Shown piece by piece: positions 42,001-54,296 of a stretch of DNA of 64,000 nucleotides. The position numbers and the translations under genes are program-made. Each line of letters starts with the position of its first letter. Within the stretch, counting starts at the first letter, position 1. The notes beneath the pieces are model-generated. The model saw only the letters and a program-made list of their open reading frames with translations, was not told the origin of the DNA and made no database searches. Location: NCBI RefSeq assembly GCF_905220365.1, contig NC_061136.1, positions 13,433,702 to 13,497,701 on the forward strand, in the 5' to 3' direction. Source of the stretch: Vanessa cardui (Eukaryota > Arthropoda > Insecta > Lepidoptera > Nymphalidae).

Positions 42001-45000
42001 GTATTTATAAAGGTCGTTTTAATTATAATCGGGAATATTCAGCAAGGTAAAACTTTCAATGGTAAATTCAATTGATTATTGAAGGATATATTTACATAGT
42101 GAGATTACACGTATTCTCATTAATTAAACATAGTTCAAAAATTAAATTTAACTAGCGGTTAATTTATGCGGCACATGTTTAATCTTATCATGTTATATTG
42201 AACAAATATTTAGTATTTTGTCTCCTGTCTTACAATTTAAGCGCTGTTATCGTTGTTATGCGCTATTATGAAATGAAAATAATTAGTGGTCTATAGTTCT
42301 ACATTAATTTAGTATAAGCACAGAAGTATATCGTAATCATGAGTCATATGTTTTGTTTAACGCGCTACAATCTTTCAAAAACAAACATGTCAATGTTTTT
42401 CTTGGTGAAATAACTCAAGGGCAAGACATTAATGAGCTAACAATGTTTCGCGTTTCGTATAAAAATATGAAATCCTTATGTAACGGCTGTGATCATTTCT
42501 ATTTAAATTAAAGACGTAACTATAAGACACAACTTCCCATAATCCTGTTACAGTTTTGATTATTTAACAAAACCTTTGTGTGGTGAACTCTAACATTTGG
42601 TCAGACATTTTGAAAATAAGGAAAATTAGTTATATTGCGCCGGCGCATCGATTATTCCAATAATACATGCGTCTCAAGTCGGTCTGCTTTAACCCGAAGA
42701 TCTGGACTCTGGCCAAGTATTATCGCGGCCCTCTGAATCTGCAATGTCACTCAAATGTTTATGAGTCTTTGCAATTTGGTATATTTATGGATTAAAGGGC
42801 CTTGAGCAAAGTCAGTCATACAATATATTATACTCGTATTTGTGGTCTACACAATCTCACACAAGAATATATTAATGATGACATTAGCAAAATTTTGGTG
42901 ACAGCGATCTCTCTAAACGGAGAATGGATAATTGTGCTGGGTTTATTCTGTGCTGTTAGTGTGTGCCAAAACACAAATGCACTCATTCTTCTCTTGCTTG
43001 TTTATTTTCTTAACATAAATATAAGTCTATTTCATTTCATTTCATTAAAAATTAATATTACAGTCTAATGGTTGTTACAATAGAAGAAATTGTCAATAGA
43101 CTAAACAAAAATAGTAAAGTAAAGTAACAGCCTGTAAATTTCCCACTGCTGGGATAAGGCCTCCTCTTCCATTAAGGAGAGGGTTTGGAACATATTCCAC
43201 CACGCTGTTCCAATGCGGGTTGATGGAATGCATATATGGCATAATTTCAATGAAATTAGACACACGCAGGTTTCCTCGCGATGTTTTCCTTCACCGCCGA
43301 GCACGAGATGAATTATAAACACAAATTAAGCACATAAAATAGTGGTGCTTGCTGGGTTTGAACCCTAAATCATCGGTTAATCGTTCTAACCTCTGGGCCA
43401 TCTCAGCTCAACAAAAAAAAATAAGCTCAAATTAAATTTAGTAAAATGAATATATTTGATGCTTTTTAATGGAAAATTACATGGTTAACAAATTGCCAAA
43501 AAACTCATTCGTCTGTTTTATGTAACATTATAATAGAGTTAAGATTGATAGATATTTGGGTTGATTTACAAAAAGTTCACTGATCGACTTAGCGACTGAA
43601 AATTGAAAAACAATTTAGATCAAATAAACAACTTGTCAAATTTTAATACTTAAAAGCGGAATTCATACTAACGACCTCTCAACCAGAGGAATAACAGACA
43701 CACGTCATAACAATTAAAAGTAGATATACAAAGTTAGCGTAGGTTAGGTAGCTCCGAATTTTCAAGAGTACAATGACCTCGAGATATCATTATTTAATAG
43801 AATAAATATAACTATATTGAAAACGTTTTGTTTATACAAAACAAAGTTGAAAATAGCTAATGAATAAATTATGCTGACGATGAATTGCAAAACGAATTCT
43901 CTGGACGAAAAGTTAATCTTCTCTTAATAATCTTTATTCAATTGATGGTAGCTTTGTCTGATCCGTTTGGGTAGGTACCCACTCATCAAGTATTCTACCG
44001 CCAAATAGCACCCAGATTTTTTGTGTTCTGGTTTGGAAGGTGAATGAGGTAGTGTAACTACAAGCACATGGGACATACCATCTTAGTTTCCAAGGTTGGT
44101 CACACATCGATGATGTAAGGAACGGTTAATATTTCTGACAACGCCATCGTCTATGGGCGGTGGTGATCACTTACCATTAGGTATTATACAGATAATAAAC
44201 AAGTATTGAAATTATTCATTGATCTGCATACATTATACAATGTTAATTTCATTTTGAAATTACCATTGAGCTGAGATAGCCCAGTGGTTAGAACGCGTGA
44301 AGTGAACATCGTGAGGAAACCTGCATGTGTCTTATTTCATCGAAATTCTGCCACATGTGCATTCCACCACCCGCTTTGGAACAGCGTGGTGGAATATGTT
44401 CCAAACCCTCTCCTTAATGGAAGAGGAGGCCTTATCCCAGTAGTGGGAAATTTACAGGCTGTTACTTTACTTACTTTTTTTCTGATTTCTTTTAAATTCA
44501 TACAGATTGTTTTAACTTCAGAGCCAGCATCTGACTTCGAAGAAGCGATCAGTGCTACTGGGTATGGCTGGTTCAACATATCTCTCATGCTCTGCACGCT
44601 GCCCGCGTTCTGGAGCGCCGTGTCTGTCACCAGTTCCTCTTCCTTCATCTACACGAGAGCCCAGTGTGATATGGAATTGAGACTCTTGGACATGGGCACC
44701 GTTACTGCCATGACTTATATAGGTTTGTTGTATTTTTTCTATATTAATATTATAAATGTGAAAGTAACTCTGTCTGCCTTTCACTATTTCACGACCAAAC
44801 CACTGAACCGATTTTTTTGAGCAAAATTGAACTATATACAAGAAGGACATAAGGTACTTTTTGCCTAAAACATGAAAACCAACACCCTCAAACGCGAGCT
44901 AAGCGCGGGCGAATACTAGTATTTTTAATAAATAAACATTGGTCAAGTGTAAGGTCATAGCCAGACATTTGCAAACGAGGAGCAATCTATAGCCTTGTAT

Positions 45001-48000
45001 AAGGTACAGCTAACTTTAACCTACATATTTAGTTGAAATAAGTGAATGTTTATTAGGAGTGAACTTCTAAGGATTATTTTTGTAAAAAAAATAAACAATC
45101 AGAAGCAATTTATAGTACTGCTGCAATCTAGAGCGAGATGTAGGAATAGTGTGTATATGATATCATACTACACATAATCTATGTGTACAACTGGCAGGTA
45201 AAGCCTTGTTCACAATGAGAGATAACAATTGACGTCATCACCTGATGTTACAGCATATAAGGGAACTTCGCAGAAAGGAGTAAATACACTAGCTTACTCA
45301 TTTTTTAAATAATTATTTGGGGGGCGATCCTGGGTAGGCCGATTGGTATTGGAGGAGGCGTGGGTAGGCTTACTGGATAACCTCTCAGATAGAGATGCAT
45401 AAAGTCAATTAAAATATGCCATAAACCGTCTGCAATTACAGCATATGGTATTATTCGTATTGATTATTGAAATATATCAAATATTTAAGTCCAGTCAAAA
45501 TTCTGATACTGTTTCAGAAATATCCACCTAGATCTGAGAAGAAAGCTGAGTATTCTATTCTTTCAGTGTAATTATAAATAGTTTTTATTGCATAATAACT
45601 ATATAAAACTCTCTCACAAATTAAAACATTCACAATTAAAATGCTTATCATTGCATAGCATAAAACAAAGTCGCTTACCGCTGTCTGTCCCTATGTACAC
45701 TGAGATCTTTAAAAATACGCAATGGCTTCTGATGCCGTTTTCTTTAATAGTATATATAATAATGATTCGAGAGAAATGTGTTTGTATATAATACATAAAT
45801 AATATTAATACAGACAATATAGTAAAGAACACTGATAAAAGTTTCTAATCTTATGTCGTAAATAAACAAATTCTATAAAATATTTAGTATGAGTATTGGA
45901 AATGTGCGAAACCGGGGCGGGTCACTAGTTTATAATATATCATATTATACTTTGCAAAAAAAGATAAGATGTGCAGTTGTTCGAGTGACTTGAAACTTAA
46001 TTGGTACAACTTATAGTTTTCTTGACGCCCTGAGCGCCTACATAATTCATATTTACTTTCATTATTTTTTCGTAATGGACAAAAAGAATAACAACAAAAT
46101 CGCAAGAATATTTGTGATAACTTCTGAACTGACCTTCAACTATGGCGGTCCCTATCAAAGGCTAGTGCAGACCCTTAAAATAGATTCATCATTATCATTG
46201 ATGCAGAGCAATTGAAGAATTGTTCTAATTACTCCATATTGTCCGCGCACAACGCTGGACCGAAGCTAATTACGAGCATGGCAGAGTTGTCATTACAAAG
46301 ACAATAAGTATGACTAGGTATAGTACGACACAACTTACATCGGTAAAAAACTACTACTGTCGAATTATACAACCAATAAAAAAAACTCCCTATCACGCCA
46401 TTCAACGCTATAGATTCCCGCGTCAGTTCAAGTGTATGTCAATCGACGTGTCAAATTGACGAATATGTTAGGTCATATGATATTACAAGTTATTATGTTT
46501 CGTCACGGTAGCATGTGCAAGCGATCTACCGTGGCGCCCGCCGAAAGACGGAGAGGGTACCGCTGGTTTTTTAGTGGATAAACCCGGTGGACCTGGCGTC
46601 CAGGAAACCTATAACCTAACACACACTCCCAATTCCATCACGTAGAGGAAGCACGTAACGCGTTTTTCCAGCGAAAAAAAAAAGGGGGTGATCGGTTTTA
46701 CGAATTTTGCCGATGCTGCAACTATGTTGTGTCTTACTATACCTTCCTAAATTAATCAAATATATAATGACTAACAAAGACATGTTCAAGCACAGAATAA
46801 ATACATCAGGCTAAGATAATATTTGGTGTTTTACATACAAACAAGAGTCTTGATCAGAATCACCTTTAGAGTGATATTTGTGGTACGTTTTTGTTTATTT
46901 CTGGTAAACAAATGATGTACAGTTAATTTATTTTCTTTGTTTTGTTTTATAATGTTGGGACGAAGAGGTGTGTCGGAACATTATCTGATTACATTTCTTT
47001 ACAATGTTGTATGTTATTGAAAGAAAAGTGACGGCAAAATACTTAGAATATGTAATTCTTAATCGAAATTGCGACGTACAATTTCGGACAATCACCTCTG
47101 AATTATCACGTGCTACGTATTTAGAGCTAAGATGACCCAGTGGTTAGAACGCGTGCATCTTAACCTATGATTGCGGGTTCAAATCCAGGCAAGCACCACT
47201 ATATATATGTGCGTAATTTGTGATTATAATTCATCTCGTGCTCGGCGTTGAAGGAAAACATCGTAAGGAAACCTGCATGTGACTAATTCATCGAAATTCT
47301 GCTACACGTGCATTCCACCAACCCGCATTGGAACAGCGTGGTGGAATATCTTTCAAACCCTCTCCTTAATGGAAGAGGAGGCCTAAGTCCAGCCGTGGGT
47401 AATTTTCAGGCTGTTACTTTACTTTACTTTACTTTTATGTACTTGACTAATTTAAAAAAGGTATGTACGGCTTATGAAATATGATAAACTCGTGTTGACC
47501 GATTCTAAGAGGAGTCTAGTCTACACAGGACGTATTATTGGGTACAAGTGTGGCCGAAAACATAGTGTACTACCTATTTCTCTACTCTCGGAATAAATTC
47601 AGTTGCAGCAACAACAACTTTACGTGCTTTCCGAGGCAATGCATTGTTTACGTGTGAAATTCTCCTTCTCAGAATTTTTTCCTTTTTAGATTAGTCGGCG
47701 ATTAAAGATAAATTTCCAGAATTTGTATTTATACTGACTTAAAATACTAATACCATCCGTGTACAGAACAACTCTCATATTCGCTTGCGTTCCTTTGAAC
47801 AGTATCAACGGCTTAAGACAATGTTTTTCATCAACATTTATTGCCAACAATACCAATTGCCAATGAAGCTCAAAAGAGTAACAATACACCAGTATTCTAG
47901 TGTATTGTTTGCAATTATGGAGCTAGTCACCAGATTTGTTACATAATTGCTAACAATCTTGCGATCGATTGAATATTACAGAAATACGATTTCAAAGTAA

Positions 48001-51000
48001 GCACATAGTAATAATTTAACTTTCGAACGCAAATAGAGTTTAGTCTTGTTAATTACTTGCAACAAAGTTATATCTTACCAAATAACAAGTCTGCTGTTTG
48101 GTAATAAACTATTTACAATAACCAAGTGTTTTAAATAGATTGCCTAGGGTCTTTGAGTGCATAGATTACTTTGTAAGGGCAGGATCAAAATGAGGTAGAG
48201 ATTTGTTGTTGTAGGTACCACCTTCTTGTTAGATATTCTACCGAAACAGCAGTACAGTAGTATTGTTCACGGGGGTCATAACATCTTAGTAACCAAGGTT
48301 ACATGCCAATATGTATGCACGGTGGTGACCACTTACCATCAGGTAGCTTATCTGCCTGTCATCCACACCTACACCTCACCTCATCCTCATCTTGTCACCT
48401 CCTAAAAATTACATTATACACGACTTTTAATATGAAGCACGAGTTCATAATAATAATAGATAAATGAGCTATCTATATAATAGCTTTTTTGTGTTTTATG
48501 CACTTCTTCAGAAAATTCCGTGTTGCCTCAAATGAACAATTTTTTTCTTTTATTTCCATTAAAATCATATTCTTAGGTTGTTTTTTTTATAATACCATTT
48601 AAATCCTCACGCTTACCAAATCAAATTACGTGAATAAATTTAAAGAGCTTACGTTAATTTGTGCTATTTATTTAATTTTTGACTGGACTAGTAGTTATAC
48701 TGCTAATCTTCATGGCCTATAAACATATTTTTTTAATATATTTTTTATAAAGGCATAATTTTCAGAACAAGACGAAACTATGAATCCATAAATATACTGT
48801 TAAATATAAAATCATTCGTTTTCCAGGTATGATATCTTCAGCGATGCTCTGGGGGTTCCTATCAGACACGCTCGGCCGGCGACAGTTCATGATCTGGGGC
48901 TTCTTTAGCTCTGGACTGGTGGAGGTGGCCGCTAGTTTGAGCCAGAACTTCACAATGCTGCTTATAACGCGGTTCTTCAGCGGCTTCTTGTGAGTATCGG
49001 TAATATGTAATATTAATTGTGTATCAAGATAGCTGCAGTGTGACAGCAGGCCAGTCTGAATTCCATTAAATACATATTGTACCACAAAACAGCAATACTA
49101 AGTATTGTGTGTTTCGAGTTTAACGGTGAGTTAGCCAGTGTAATTACAAGGGACATAATATCTTAGTATCAAAGGTTATTGGCAATATGAGAAACGATTA
49201 ATATTTGTAACAATAGCAATGTCTAAGAGAAGTGGCTACCACTTTATGGCACTGCCACATTTGTCAGGGTGGTAGCTTCACTTAATTGTAAAATGACGAT
49301 TCAAAAGTGCTTGCCTACTTGAATAAAGTTTATTTTGATTTTGATTTTGTAATTACATAAATCAGATCAAAATATACTTTATTCAAGTGGGCCTTTAGAG
49401 GCACTTTTGAATCGTCATTGAACCTAACACCGGCTAGGTTCTAGGTTACCAAATTTCACCGTGAATCTGTCTCTTACTACTTACTTACACTCACTCTTAT
49501 AATGAGACCCAATCTGACGATACAGGTTGTAATCTAACGATTTTTTTTAATCTTACGGTGACAAGACGTTGGCGAGGGTCAACAAGTATCAGCTCCACGC
49601 TTTTTCATTACCTAAAGTAAATCTATCTGATACGATTTCAGGTTCAATGGTCCATTCGCAGTTCTATTAACATATCTCGCGGAGTTACACCGCACGGACC
49701 TGCGAGCACGTGTCCTGCTACTCACAGGCCTCTTCTTCACCATCGCTAACACCACTCTGCCGCTGCTGGCTTGGGCCATCATTACAAAGGACTGGGACTT
49801 TCCGCTCTTTGGAAATACCATTGGTAATATTTAAATAATATTTAGCTGGTATAATTTTGTATCTTATATGTCTATATTGGGATAGGCAATTTTCACACTT
49901 AACATCGCAACTTTTAAAGTATACGCGTTCAAATTAGCTTATCACCGAAAGTGAATTGTTACTTTTCACGAGAAATTGAGTAAAAAATAAGTTGTCAATT
50001 TTATTATTTATCTATTCAATGATTATTTCATTACATCCGTTGTGCTGTAAACAAATAAAACAGCTAAGTTCCTGTTAAAACATAGTAGTTTAACATTTAT
50101 TTGTTAGTTATAACGTTTCTAACAATTTAAACACATTGTAACTCACTGTTAACAAGGTGTAATAATCTTAATTTGATATATGTACCGCGTGTACATACAT
50201 ATGCATTTATTATAAAGCCCTTAATTTAATATTACAAACATACACTCCAATTTTATTATACGTATATATCAGTATTTTGAATAGAAAGTTACAAGTTTTT
50301 TGTTTTGCAGTAATACATTCCTGGAACCTATTTCTCCTGGCTACAGCCATGGTACCTATCCTAACTGGTATCGCATTCATCTATCAGCCTGAAAGCCCCA
50401 AGTTCCTAATGTCTCGAGGCCGGAATAAGGAAGCCATGGAGGTCTTTCGAAAAATATACTCTCTAAATACTGGAAAACCACCAGAAACTTATCCGGTAAG
50501 GGATAGTGGAAATAGTCTTAGCCGTATAGCAAACGTTGCGTCACTATTATTAGTGAAAAATACTTACTTAATATTTAATACATAACTGTCATGACTTTAC
50601 TGCCAAAAAATAAGATATATGATATTATAACATCTACCCGTTGTTTAGGTACTACCTATCACATAAATATTCTACCGCAAAACACCAATACGTAATATTG
50701 TTGTATTACAGTTTGAAGGGCGAGCTATTTTAGCCACAGGCTTAAGGGACATAACGACTTAGTTTCCATGGTCTAAGTCCCTGTTGAGTAATTTCTTACA
50801 GCTTAGATAATGTCTATGGCGATAGTGACCACTTACAATCATACGACTAGTGCCGTCTATAACCTATTGGAGACCCTGGGCATATTAGGAATATGACTAG
50901 ATAAACAAGGTTATCGAGTTATCTTTATTAGAAATCACATATTTATATTATCCTTATTAATTTAATCTTAGAAGCCCTATCGATCGCGGGGCCTAGGGCA

Positions 51001-54000
51001 CTTGCCCAGTGCCCAATGGGAAAGAGGAGTCTGCATACGACCCATTGTCTACTCACCTATACGAAATAATAAAAGAGAAAACACAAAGAAAATCGAAGTA
51101 AAAAATCTTTTCGTTCCAATTATTCATCACAATTAATATCTTTACTTCAAATACTTTTCTTCCAGATTAAAAAATTAGTAGAAGAAAGATCGGAGCAGCA
51201 GAGCCGTGGACTAGCGGCCTTAAGGGAGGGTGGTGCACAATTTGCCCCACTCTTTAAGCCACCCCACATAGGCTGGCTTTTGCTCATATGTTTGACTCAC
51301 CTAGGGTGTATGTTTGGGTAAATATGTTATTTTTGTCACCGACGTAAACATATATTAAATTACCAAAGGAATAATTATTTCATTTAAATGAAAGCAAATG
51401 GGTAGACTGTCCTTCTAATGATAATTGTGAACCTTAAAACATATAAAATAGATGTTATGTCCCGATATGTGTTCCGGCAATACCAATGGCTCTCTTACCA
51501 CATAAAGTAAACCACAGCGATATAGATTGCTGTTTTGCAGTAGAATAACTTGTGAGCTTCTCCTCCAAATTCGGCCTGTACAAAGCCCAAGCAAAAATTT
51601 TTTTCTATCAAAATGAAGACGCGTTTTTTTAAATATTGTTTATAATAGAAAATCATCAATTATTTATCATTCCTGTGTTAATAGGTTACGGAAGAGAATA
51701 GAAAGACCCTAGTATTATTAATATTTTTAAATTCGTATATTTGTAGGTACAAAGTAGTAGTTTGGTCATCATAAGCACTATTACTGTTTGTCTTTCTCAT
51801 TGTAGTTATAAAATTTAAATGCCATTGTCCCTAAAGGTGCCTTAACTCAAAGGTCCAATCAGTCTATGGTTCCTTGTTCCAGGTCAAATACAATACGTCT
51901 TTGGTATCCACAATTGGCTGCCATGATAGGCTCCGATGGAACTGAAAGTCTGTGCTCTGCTATCGCCCCTAAACACGTGGAGGTGGAAGGTTGCCTGCCT
52001 ACAGAAACGAATATGTTAACATATCTACAGACCGCCGTGGTCGGTGCTGGGTCGATGATCACGTATGGGATTGGTGGGGCGATGATAAACAGGTTCGTTT
52101 GATCAACTTATTATTTCCCATATCAAAGGACCCAATGAATGGAAGGTGACGTGTCAGACTGGAGGAAAACCGGAAGTACATTGCGATTAGCTGATGATGA
52201 TGATGATGGTCAGTGGTTTCAAAACTTAGAGCACAATAATATAATATCTGTTCCATTAAAATGTTGATAGTTAATATGCAGCATTCCTCCATTCATGTTT
52301 TTCTACTAGAAACTTATTGTTCGTTACTCAAACACAAACAAACGACTGTAATTCCGAATAAGTCGTACGTATTTTTGGATAGAATATGAGATTTTTTCCA
52401 TCAGGTACGATACAAAGCATTCGTTAGCTACGCGTTAGCGTACGCCTTACCCATACCTAATGATCAAATCTTGGATTATCGGTGAGGCGCTACAAAAAGT
52501 TTAATCAATTTTATGGAAAGGGTCAAAAGACTCCTTCCAAGCAATATTTGGGCAATCACCCAGGTCCACCTGGGCGTTTGTAATTAATTCGAGGCTGGTA
52601 ACGTTTACGGCAGATTTACGAAAATGACCTGTGCGCTTCTGATGAAACACGACCATATGCTGAGCCAACAGCTCCAATTTAACATATCAGTAGAATAAGT
52701 TAGTTAGCTAGGAATGATATTTTCCCAATAATATGAGATTATCTGTAAGCTACGGTTATCAGTTGGTACATAAAATATATTAAGCTGAATGATTTTGTTT
52801 TAGATGCGGCAAAAGAAAGGTTTCCGGATTCTGTGGGATTTTAAGTGCGATTTTCATTATATCGTTACCATTCACCGGTAGCAGCGCTTTACCAATGGTC
52901 GCAATGGTCACCACCGCGATGGCAATCACCTCACTGTGTTCCGCATCTTTATCGAGCATCGCAGTTGATCTATTCCCTACCTCACTAAGGTACGCTTTAT
53001 TCTATCTATATTCTAGTAAAATTTTGTTTATATATTATACCAACCACACTTTACAGCACCAAACACTTTACAGCCCAACAATATGTTGTCCTTTGTGCCT
53101 GCATTTAAACGGCTCACTCAAAATTGACCACCTCCATGGTCGAGTAGTGTGTGCACCGGTTTTCAAAGGTATGCCACTCCGAGGGTTCGATTCCCAGCTA
53201 AGTCGATGTAGAAAAAAGTTCATTACTTTTCTAAGTTGTGTTGGGTCTGGGTGTTTGTGGTACCGTCGTGACTTCTGAATTTATTCTATTCTATTCGATA
53301 CCACAAGTGCTTTTGCTACTTACATTGGGATCAGAGTAATGTATGTGATGTCCAATATTTACTGATTAATTTCAACAGACACACAGATTAATTTGTAAAG
53401 GAATGCTGAAATTTAAATGATTCCCCATCCTCTCATTAGTTTTATTTAAAATATATCTATTAATAAATCAAATGGCATGAATGAGCTATTTTGCTATTTT
53501 ACTCACGAAAGGTAAAAAAATGTAAAATAAAGGAAAATACCGACTAAAATGTTACAAACATATTACAGAGCAATGGCGATGACTACATTTTTAATGAGCG
53601 GTCGTGTCGGGACAATCTTAGGAACTGTCATTTTTCCCGCGCTCATTGACTTCGGCTGTCTGCCGCCATTTATAACTATAGGAGCAGTATTATCCCGTGA
53701 GTAACTTTTTTATTTACGTTTACTATCTTCATCACTATAATTTACGTCTGTGTTATACGATAATTCTGTGATTTATGAAATGGACGAACTGCCTTTATAA
53801 ACCAATGCCAAATTTACTAGTTACAATATTTTATTAAACATTGTACCTATGTTGTTATTTTTAGTAAAGTTATACTTTATATTAGATCAGTAAGACATCC
53901 TTATAGGCTTCTTATTACAATAATAATTTATTATTGATAATAAAATCAAGAAGCAAAATGGAATTCATATCTTTTTTTTTTAATCATAATCTAGCTCTAT

Positions 54001-54168
54001 CATAATTAAATACTTAACTTTAGTCTAAAACTCCTATACCATATTTTGTTCTTATATAGTGTGTTCGTATTTCACTAGATGGCGCTGTAATATATTCTTA
54101 TCTATATTTCAGTATGCGGTATATCATGCTTCTTCCTACCAAACACAACACTGAAGAAATTGGAATGA
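41886..54168 (+). CDS. SV2-like major-facilitator transporter, complete, ten exons
   Basis: Joining 41886-42000, 44522-44722, 48827-48989, 49642-49823, 50311-50495, 51166-51317, 51883-52092, 52804-52989, 53569-53696 and 54113-54168 gives 1578 nt and 525 residues in one frame, with GT/AG at every junction. The protein is an MFS carrier of the SV2-like (SLC22/SV2) group. It has a 45-residue cytosolic leader with DFEEAISATGYG, TM1, the MFS signature GFLSDTLGRR at 115-124 (loop 2-3), FNGPFAVLLTYLAE in TM4, PESPKFLMSRGR at 247-258 after TM6, a charged central loop, TM7, a short extracytosolic loop with two cysteines, RCGKR at 403-407 (loop 8-9), and TM9-12. Length fits insect SV2-like proteins of about 500-550 residues and is shorter than vertebrate SV2, which has a longer TM7-8 luminal loop. 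The substrate is not predictable. The family is placed in vesicle or plasma membranes. It diverges from the possible paralogue at 1047-28476. Confidence 0.93.
43114..43412 (-). mobile_element. SINE-A, subfamily 2, reverse, intron 1
   Basis: (AAAGT)n end, 'ttccattaaggagagggttt' block, complete body and a head ending 'ggccatctcagct'. Confidence 0.85.
43944..44195 (+). repeat. Family B repeat, intron 1
   Basis: From 'gatggtagctttgtctgatc' through 'gggtaggtacccactcatca' to 'tgatcacttaccattaggta'. Diverged, but most of the length is present. Confidence 0.7.
44268..44482 (+). mobile_element. SINE-A, subfamily 2, abutting exon 2 acceptor
   Basis: The head 'gagctgagatagcccagtgg' jumps to 'gtgaacatcgtgaggaaac', an internal deletion. 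The body, the 'ctccttaatggaagaggagg' block and a TTACTTTACTTAC tail follow. The pyrimidine-rich tail lies at the start of the tract preceding the exon 2 acceptor (44521). Confidence 0.85.
44522..44722 (+). CDS. SV2-like gene 2, exon 2 (TM1, luminal loop)
   Basis: Residues 39-105 plus the first base of codon 106. Contains DFEEAISATGYGWFN, TM1 and TRAQCDMELRLLDMGTV, the conserved AQCD segment of SV2-like proteins. Acceptor TTAACTTCAG, donor G|GTTTGT. A SINE-A ends about 40 bp upstream and a Helitron begins 16 bp downstream. The open frame continues on both sides into this mobile DNA but is not coding there. Confidence 0.93.
44738..44919 (+). mobile_element. Lep1-type Helitron, 16 bp after exon 2 donor
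   Basis: Starts TCTATATTAATATTATAAAT, contains 'ccaaaccactgaaccgattt', and ends GCGCGGGCGAATACTAG|T. The CTAG|T end and TC start fit a Helitron. The family resembles the lepidopteran Lep1 elements described in the literature. Confidence 0.75.
45648..45928 (+). mobile_element. Helitron family G, intron 2
   Basis: Starts TCATTGCATAGCATAAAAC after A, contains 'ttaccgctgtctgtcccta', and ends CCGGGGCGGGTCACTAG before T. Confidence 0.78.
46500..46690 (+). repeat. GC-rich retroelement 3' end (family E), copy 3, intron 2
   Basis: 'tcacggtagcatgtgcaagc', 'cgcccgccgaaagacgg', 'ttttttagtggataaaccc' and 'gcgtttttccagcgaaaa', ending in an A-run (46675-46682). Confidence 0.65.
47127..47445 (+). mobile_element. 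SINE-A, subfamily 2, complete, intron 2
   Basis: The head 'gagctaagatgacccagtgg', the full body, the 'ctccttaatggaagaggagg' block and a (TTTAC)n tail (47415-47436). Confidence 0.87.
48205..48362 (+). repeat. Family B fragment, intron 2
   Basis: 'tgtaggtaccaccttcttgt', 'gtcataacatcttagtaacc' and 'gtggtgaccacttaccatca'. Strongly shortened. Confidence 0.6.
48827..48989 (+). CDS. SV2-like gene 2, exon 3 (TM2-TM3, MFS signature)
   Basis: Residues 106-159 plus two bases of codon 160. Carries MISSAMLWGFLSDTLGRRQ, the MFS motif A with its Asp and double Arg, then TM3. Acceptor TTTTCCAG, donor T|GTGAGT. Confidence 0.95.
49066..49260 (+). repeat. Family B fragment, intron 3
   Basis: 'acaaaacagcaatactaagt' through 'gtgagttagccagtgtaatt' to 'ggctaccactttatgg'. 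Diverged. Confidence 0.55.
49267..49432. repeat. Two LINE tails in tail-to-tail orientation, intron 3
   Basis: 49267-49350 is a plus-strand family D 3' end finishing in TTTTGATTTTGATTTTG. About 20 bp on, 49370-49430 is a reverse copy starting 'tcaaaatatactttattcaa'. This is two insertions or a small inversion. Confidence 0.7.
49642..49823 (+). CDS. SV2-like gene 2, exon 4 (TM4-TM5)
   Basis: Residues 160-220 plus one base of codon 221. FNGPFAVLLTYLAELHRTDL includes the conserved TM4 segment and the loop 4-5 acidic/basic pair. TM5 follows. Acceptor GATTTCAG, donor G|GTAATA. Confidence 0.95.
50311..50495 (+). CDS. SV2-like gene 2, exon 5 (TM6, PESPKFL motif)
   Basis: Residues 221-282, ending exactly at a codon boundary. 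TM6 is followed by PESPKFLMSRGRNKEAM, the diagnostic P-E-S-P motif after TM6 of this MFS branch. Acceptor TTTTGCAG, donor G|GTAAGG. Confidence 0.95.
50637..50870 (+). repeat. Family B repeat, intron 5
   Basis: 'taggtactacctatcacata' through 'cataacgacttagtttccat' to 'gatagtgaccacttacaatc'. Diverged. Confidence 0.6.
51166..51317 (+). CDS. SV2-like gene 2, exon 6 (central loop, TM7 start)
   Basis: Residues 283-332 plus two bases. It holds the charged central cytosolic loop (IKKLVEERSEQQSRGLAAL), then PLFKPPHIGWLLLICLTHLG, the entry to TM7. Acceptor TCTTCCAG, donor G|GTAAAT. Confidence 0.94.
51883..52092 (+). CDS. SV2-like gene 2, exon 7 (TM7 end, loop, TM8)
   Basis: Residues 333-402 plus two bases. 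SNTIRLWYPQL closes TM7. The short extracytosolic loop has cysteines in LCSAI and EGCLP, a possible disulphide. TM8 follows (AVVGAGSMITYGIGGAM). Acceptor TGTTCCAG, donor G|GTTCGT (non-consensus +4 to +6). Confidence 0.94.
52804..52989 (+). CDS. SV2-like gene 2, exon 8 (TM9-TM10)
   Basis: Residues 403-464 plus two bases. RCGKRKVSG is the loop 8-9 repeat of MFS motif A. TM9 and TM10 follow, then VDLFPTSL, the conserved 'lfPt.lR' segment that continues in exon 9. Acceptor TGTTTTAG, donor G|GTACGC. Confidence 0.94.
53123..53375 (+). mobile_element. SINE-C, intron 8
   Basis: 'gaccacctccatggtcgagt', 'gggttcgattcccagc' (B-box-like), 'ggtctgggtgtttgtggtac' and 'gatcagagtaatgtatgtga'. Best-preserved copy of the family here. 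Confidence 0.78.
53569..53696 (+). CDS. SV2-like gene 2, exon 9 (TM11)
   Basis: Residues 465-507 plus one base. RAMAMTTFLMSGRVGTILG contains the conserved R..G...G of SV2-like TM11. Acceptor ATTACAG, donor C|GTGAGT. Confidence 0.94.
54113..54168 (+). CDS. SV2-like gene 2, exon 10 (TM12 end, stop)
   Basis: The last 18 residues finish TM12 (CGISCFFLPNTTLKKLE) and end at TGA 54166-54168. The LPNTTLKKLE ending resembles the 'LPET..k.L' tails of the family. Acceptor ATATTTCAG. Confidence 0.92.
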
Positions 54169-54296
54169 AGCTGGTATTTGAAGAATTCTATCAAGAGTCA
54201 AATCAATTGTGATATATTGTGATTATATAGTGATCATTTTTTTATATAAGTATCCAAGACATTTTAGTATAGGATGATGTAAAGAAAACGAAGTGA

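Noticed and set aside
44284..44820. A 178-codon plus-strand frame
   Set aside because: Only its middle (44522-44722) is a real exon. The rest reads through a SINE and a Helitron and contradicts clear splice sites.
49612..49821. Minus-strand frame opposite SV2-like exon 4
   Set aside because: It is an antisense shadow of a well-supported exon.
50277..50585. A 102-codon frame as a free-standing small gene
   Set aside because: It is exon 5 of the SV2-like gene extended into flanking introns.
52895..53278. A 127-codon plus-strand frame
   Set aside because: It starts inside exon 8 of the SV2-like gene and runs through the donor site into SINE-C.
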